Origin: Chamaecyparis obtusa
Lineage: Eukaryota; Streptophyta; Pinopsida; Cupressales; Cupressaceae
NCBI GenBank assembly: GCA_027943335.1
Contig: BSBK01001161.1
Location: forward strand, 508,501-572,500
Length of the DNA stretch: 64,000 nucleotides
Reading direction: 5' to 3'
A model generated the notes under the pieces. The model saw nothing but the letters and a program-made list of their open reading frames with translations, had not been told where the DNA came from and did no database searches. Of the stretch, positions 59,181-64,000 are shown one piece after another. The translations under genes and the position numbers were made by a program. Position 1 is the first letter of the stretch. Each line of letters opens with the position of its first letter.

Positions 59181-60011
59181 ATGCCTCTGAGAAGATTGGA
59201 ACCTAGAGTGATTGTGGATCTCTGTGATATTGTGGAATCTAGGATTACATAGAAGGTGAAATCTAATTTTAGATTAGAGATGGACTTGATGAAGAATGAC
59301 ATGGTCACTAAGATCATGACAGCTATTACTAGTGTACCCCAGAATGTTGGTACTGAAGATGGTTATGAGGAAGTTGTTGAAGACTTTGAAGCTACTGGAT
59401 CTAGTGGTGATGACCAGAGGGATAGATCTGGTGAAGACATAACTGGTCAGTTGCATAGATCTGGAGCTTGGTTAAGTAATAGTTATCGAATGGAAGTTTC
59501 TTCTTTCTCTGGTACTTTGAAGCTTGAGAATTTGATTGACTAGATTGGTGAACTTGAAGATTTATTTGAGCTGGAAGAAATTGAAGATCCTCTTCAGGTG
59601 AGGTTAGCATAGACAAAATTGAAAGGACATGCTTCTCTTTGGTGGAAATAATTACAAAGAGATATAGAAGATGAAGGTGAAATGAAGATCAATTAGTGTA
59701 GGTTGATGGTGACTAAGTTGAAAGATAAGTTCATACCTACTGACTATGAGATTGACTTGTTTAAGAAGTTGCAGAATCTGGAAGAGAAGGATTTTTCTAT
59801 TGAAGATTATATCGAGGAGTTCTACAAGATTACTATTCAGTCTAGACATAGAGAACTTGCTAAGGAAAAGGTAGCTCGATATGTGAATGGTTTGAGATTC
59901 AATATTCAGGATGAGCTTGGTATGCTAAAGATTGATTCTATTGAATATGCTCATCAGTATGCTCTGAAGGAAAAAGATAAGTTGAAGAGGAAACAACATA
60001 GAAATCCTTGA
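59181..60011 (+). pseudogene. Element C gag (Ty3/gypsy)
   Basis: It starts at the ATG at 59181 (MPLRRLEPRVIVDLCDIVES). A coiled stretch and an acidic linker (GDDQRDRSGED) lead to the capsid domain: SSFSGTLKLENLIDW-like region, LKGHASLWWK, LKDKFIPTDYEIDLFKKLQNL, SIEDYIEEFYKITIQSRH and ARYVNGLRFNIQDELGM. One frame holds throughout, with stops at 59250, 59541, about 59610, about 59648 and about 59695. This is a typical gypsy gag of Retrotrans_gag type. Confidence 0.85.
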
Positions 60012-60063
60012 GGGAAGGAAAATATTGATCACTTGGTGAAGGCTAAATCGATGACTATAGAAG

Positions 60064-60720
60064 ATGAACAGAAACCCTGTAGAACTGAAGAAGAAGACAA
60101 GTAGAGTTATCTTTAAGGGAACTTTCTATAACTATGGTGAAGGACACCATTCTTTTGAGTTTACACAGAATAAGGTTGGTGACCAATGGACTACTATGGT
60201 GAATGAAAATGTTGAGAATGAACCTGAATCTAAGAACTTGCTGATTCGGCAAACATTGTTTCATACAAAGGAGGAAGCTTTTAAGAGTTGTAAGTTGTTT
60301 AGGATTCGATGCAAGTCTAGAGATAAACTTTGTGATGTTATTGTTGATAGTGGTAGTATTGATAACCTTGTTGTAGAGGACATGGTTCAAAAACTTGGTT
60401 TGAGTAGAATGAGACATTCATATGCTTATAGGATTGGCTAGCTGGAAGATGATCATGATCTAGAAGTAAGAGAACAATGCTTTATTGATGTTCAGATTGG
60501 CCAGTATAAGGATCTTGTGTTATGTGATATTGTGGAGATGAATAGTTGTCATATATTTCTCGATAGACCTTGGCAATATGATTGTAGAGCTATGTATGAT
60601 TTTGTGAAGAATGTGTTTACTATTGAGAAGCATGACAAGAATCTTTTCCTCATGCCTTTGTTGGATACAACACTTCATAGGAGTCTGAGTATTGGTAGCT
60701 AAGTTGAGTTGGTAGATCCT
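60064..60720 (+). pseudogene. Element C nucleocapsid end and protease
   Basis: The frame is shifted from gag. The knuckle that should be CX2CX4HX4C reads FYNYGEGHHSFEF, with all three cysteines lost and the histidine kept. Then comes the retropepsin: CDVIVDSGSIDNLVVEDMVQKLGL with its DSG active site, followed by VLCDIVEMNSCHIFLDRPWQYD and NVFTIEKHDKNLF. Stops at about 60439 and 60700. It would process gag-pol. Confidence 0.85.
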
Positions 60721-60909
60721 AAGAGAATGAATGATTAGTTTGGAGAATAGACCTATGTGTTATCGAGGAAAGACTTGAAGAGAGAGAGGAAGCTGAAGTG
60801 GAAGAATATGCAAAGTGAAAAGGTGAAGAACTAGTTCGGGGTTTATTTGTTGAATCCCAAAATATGTTCTTCTCACATATGAACATCTTTTCATACCTAC
60901 AGTGTCTGA
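60721..60909 (+). other. Element C interior end
   Basis: A decayed linker after the protease with stops in the frame. No RT begins before the 3' LTR, and no purine tract is visible at the junction. Confidence 0.5.
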
Positions 60910-61821
60910 TGTAAGGGCATTCTTGGGTCCTCGGTCAAACTGCATGGTGTTGTGTTACTTAGCCACTGTTACTCAGTTGCAACCTTAATTGATGGTCTTG
61001 GTTATTGAAGGAAGCTCGGTCATTGAAGGAACTCGGTGAGACTTCTTGTGATTGGTGTAACTCATGCTTGGTAATGCCTATTTTGCTAAGTGTTTCTTAG
61101 CTTGGTTGGTTGTTTCACTAGTGCTCGGTGGTTTCTATCATGCTTAGTAGTTCTGGTTTACCAGTTGGAATTCTTGAAGATTTTCTTGGCTAACTTGGTG
61201 CATTTAATGTTGGTATCTTTTGTTGGATTCTCCTATGTGGATCTGGAGGCTGACATGTTGAATTTAATAATTGTAAGGCTATTTGAGAGCTGACTTGTAT
61301 TGCATTTAATATTTGTTAGGAGCTAATGGTTTTATCCAACCAAATTGTGGCTGATGATTAGTATTTAAGGGGTGTGTGGGGTAGGTGTTTAGTATGACTT
61401 GGAGATATCATGAAAGAAAATCTGGGGGTTGAAGATAAGTGAAGTTGTGGAAAAGATCTTGTGAGATCTTGTAGATCAGATTTTTATCTGATAGTTTGTA
61501 ATAGCAAAACTAGTGGTTTGCATACTTGGAGAGAAGGATATTTCTTGGAGGCTTGTGAGCTCAAGTTTAGATTTTCCTTAGGGTTTCCAATAGTTGCTAA
61601 TAGTTTTCAAAACCAAACTAGCTAGATTTGTATTGGATCTTGTTGATCTAGCAAAATTACTTCTTGATTGTAATTGGCCTTAACTTGGAAGGCCTTACAA
61701 CTGAGCATGTTAATGAAAATATGTTTTGAAACATATCTTGTTGTGTTATTCCATTGTGTTGTTCTGAAGCTGCAAGGTTTGGACTATCCTTAATTGGATC
61801 CACCATCCCTTGGCTGTGTCA
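60910..61821 (+). repeat. 3' LTR of element C
   Basis: It starts TGTAAGGGCATTC and ends GGCTGTGTCA, uninterrupted, and provides the reference for the split 5' LTR. Confidence 0.87.
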
Positions 61822-61836
61822 CAATCTCCCCCTTTG
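61822..61836 (-). other. Polypurine tract of element D and right target copy of C
   Basis: On the minus strand AAAGGGGGAGATTG is the purine tract that originally abutted D's LTR. Its CAATCT (plus strand) is the right-hand target copy of element C. Confidence 0.75.
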
Positions 61837-62217
61837 GCATTAATGGAAACATATGGAATGAAAAACACCACCAATCCAAATGTAAAATTATTTTATAATA
61901 TTCTCCATTTCCTCAACAAAACTCCCCCAAGGATGAATCCTCCATCTCTTACTATTTTTTTTCTTCTTGCTAAATACTCACTCCCCCTTTCTACAATTCT
62001 GTAATAACATTCTCCATTTCCTCAAAAAAACTCACCCACACTTCATACTCCTCAACTGTATATACTCTCTCCTTTTGTATTATTTTTCATGACTATATAT
62101 ACTCCCCCTTTGACATCAATGGCAAAGGGCACCAAATAATTAAGCACCAATACTACTCCTGAAGTAGAGTATTCAACCATTCATAGGTCATTGAGGACTG
62201 ATGCACTCCTACAAACT
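61837..62217 (-). other. Element D 3' untranslated interior
   Basis: Non-coding, with CTCCCCCAAGG and CTCCCCCTTTGACATC words shared with element B at 21715-21870. Confidence 0.65.
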
Positions 62218-63005
62218 CTAATTAGATTTAGGGAAGGGAATTACTCCCAGCTTCTCCCTGAGATACTCAAATGTATCATTCGGTAAAGGCTTTGTGAAAA
62301 TGTCTGCTAGTTGATCTTTTGTGCTCACATAGTCCAACTTTACTTCTTTCTCTACTACTTCTCTCTTAGGAAGTGATATTTTATCTGAATGTGTTTTGTC
62401 TTTGCATGCATCATAGGGTTCTTTGACAAATTGATAGTGCTAGTGTTATCACAATGAATAACAATAGGGTAATCAATATGAATTCCAAAATCTTTTATCA
62501 TCTTCTTGATCCACACAATTGTAGAGCAATTTAATATTGCTGCAACGTGCTCTGCTTCTGCTATAGACTAAGAAATACAATTTTACTTCTTACTTGTCCA
62601 AGTAACAAGTCTATCTCCAAGAAATACTACTCCTCCTAAGGTACTATTTCTATCATCCACGCAACCTGCCCAATCTGCATCTGTATATACATGAAGTTCT
62701 AAATTTTTTGAATTAGGATACCATACACCATAGTCTATAGTTCCTCTCAAGTATCCAAATATCCTCTTTACTACCATAAGTTGACTTCTTTTAGGATCTA
62801 CTACAAATCTTCCAATAATACCAACTGCATTGGAAATATCAAGTCTAGATTGAGTAAGATAGATTAGTTTACCAATCATATACTTATACAAGTTCATGCC
62901 TACTACTGTTGAATCATCTTCTTTTGAAAGATTGCATCTTGTTATCATAGGGGTACTTACTAGCTTGCATTCATCCATCTTGAACTTCTTCAATATCTCT
63001 TTCAC
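62218..63005 (-). pseudogene. Element D RNase H and end of pol
   Basis: KFKMDECKLVSTPM, GKLIYLTQSRLDISNAVG and IFGYLRGTIDYGVWYPN lead to an intact catalytic segment VYTDADWAGCVDDRNST. After a TAA near 62583 come VIHCDNTSTINLSKNP and, beyond a one-base frameshift near 62368, STKDQLADIFTKPLPNDTFEYLREKLGVIP with the stop at 62218. Confidence 0.88.
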
Positions 63006-64000
63006 ATACTTAGACTGATTAATGAAAATACTTTTGTCTATCTGCTACACATTCAGTCACAAAAAGTACTTGATAGGTCCAATCACACTCATTTCAAATT
63101 CTCTTTGCATCTCCTTATAAAATTCTACACTAAGCTTGTTATTACCACCAAAGATAATGTCATCAAAAAATATAGCAACCAACAATAATCCATCAGGTGT
63201 CTCTCTTATGAATAAGTTACAATCTACTGCTCCTTTTTGAATCCAATCTTTGTCAAGTATCCATCAAGTCTTTCATACCATGCTCTATGGGTTTTCTTAA
63301 GTCTATAGAGGGTTTCTTTAGTTTTCATTACATATCAGGTATGTCTGGTAAAGTAAATCCTTTAGGCTTCTCTATGTAGACTTCTTCCTTCAACTCTCCA
63401 TTCAAGAATACTGACTTGACATCCATATGATATACTTTAAAGTTCTTGAATGTAGAATAGGCTAGAAATAACTTTATGGCTTCCAATCTACTTACAGGGG
63501 AAAATGCATTAGAATAATCTATTCCTTCTCTTTTTGCATATCCTTTTCATACTAGTCTTGCTTTGTTTCTTACTACTATACCATCTTCATTCATCTTGTT
63601 TTTGAATATCCACTTTGTTCCAATCACATTCTTATCACCAGGCCTAGGGACTAATTCCCATGTGTCATTCTTAATTATCTTATCTAGCTCTTCTTTCATT
63701 TCTTCATGCCAATCTGAATCATTACATGCATCTTCAACACTCAAAGGTTCAATTTGTGAAAGTAAACATATCGCTTCATCAACTGTGGAACTCTTTTCTT
63801 TTGATCTTGTAATGACCTTTTTGTTCTGATCTCCAATGATATCTTCCTTTGAATGGTATCTAGATGTGAATTTCAAAACATTAGGTGTGACTTCTTCATC
63901 TACCTTTTGTGATTCTTCTTCATTTGTTTCAGGGTCATTGCATAATACATCAATGCTGTCAAACATTTCATGGACAATTGTTTATCTATTTATAGGACTA
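63006..64000 (-). pseudogene. Element D reverse transcriptase and end of integrase (runs off the window)
   Basis: [50 protein letters not shown] and a box reading IFFDD (V to F) identify RT. Upstream in the same frame, EAICLLSQIEPLSVEDACNDSDWHEEMKEELDKI is the linker and the acidic MFDSIDVLCNDPETNEEES is the integrase C-terminal tail. TGA at 63547 and frameshifts near 63230 and 63300 break it. The rest of D lies beyond 64000. Confidence 0.87.

Larger units (their letters stand above)
45886..61821 (+). mobile_element. Element C, Ty3/gypsy retrotransposon with pol deleted (host of I)
   Basis: Its LTRs are about 0.91 kb: 45886-46664 joined to 58795-58932 across element I, and 60910-61821. The interior has a degenerate tRNA-Met primer site, gag and protease, then runs straight into the 3' LTR without RT, RNase H, integrase or a clear polypurine tract, so most of pol has been lost. 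Confidence 0.82.

Noticed and set aside
1..64000. Host protein-coding gene or plant DNA virus copy
   Set aside because: No frame shows host-gene domains or splice-like exon series, and no movement-protein or coat-protein motif of pararetroviruses is seen. All RT and protease signatures are copia or gypsy.

Overview
This 64 kb window looks like intergenic repeat DNA from a large plant genome. Ty1/copia elements primed by initiator tRNA-Met, Ty3/gypsy elements, very long LTRs and deep nesting are all typical of such genomes. A gymnosperm such as a conifer is my best guess, but that is inference because no species-diagnostic gene is present. I see no host gene, tRNA, rRNA or CRISPR array. Every coding stretch I recognise belongs to an LTR retrotransposon and is broken by stop codons, frameshifts, deletions or later insertions. 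I use the letters A to K below as private labels for the elements.

Left block (1-17157). The window opens in the 3' part of element K (+ strand): a non-coding interior, a polypurine tract, then an LTR (2848-4201). K interrupts element G (- strand). G has a tRNA-Met primer site and a decayed LTR. Its first gene encodes a coiled coil and five CCHC knuckles, and its second is a large gene I do not recognise. G's LTR region was later hit by A (10131-16761, - strand), a nearly complete copia element with gag, protease, integrase and RT but with part of RNase H deleted.

Middle block (17158-40818). H (+ strand) is a non-coding 'large retrotransposon derivative' with its own primer site and polypurine tract. 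It is arranged as interior / LTR / interior / LTR, so the first LTR has a polypurine tract on its left and a primer site on its right. Copia element B (20492-35490, - strand) sits in H's second interior with a perfect CTTAG target duplication. Element F (24318-32374, - strand) sits inside B's integrase. F carries only a gag-protease polyprotein and no RT.

Right block (40819-64000). A decayed gypsy element E (+ strand) is interrupted inside its RT by copia element D (- strand). D's 3' LTR lies at 44649-45879 and its pol resumes only at 61822 and runs off the window. In between, gypsy element C (+ strand) sits at D's LTR/polypurine-tract junction. Inside C's 5' LTR lies element I (46665-58794), with 4.5 kb LTRs, a tRNA-Arg-type primer site repeated four times, and a gag-like gene but no pol. 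The nesting order is therefore E, then D, then C, then I.

Three things stand out. The copia-type LTRs share a U5 hairpin next to the primer site, with paired base changes between families. Element I has a periodic array of primer-site cores. Elements G, F, I and H are four different non-autonomous designs lying together, one of which (G) carries an unrecognised protein.
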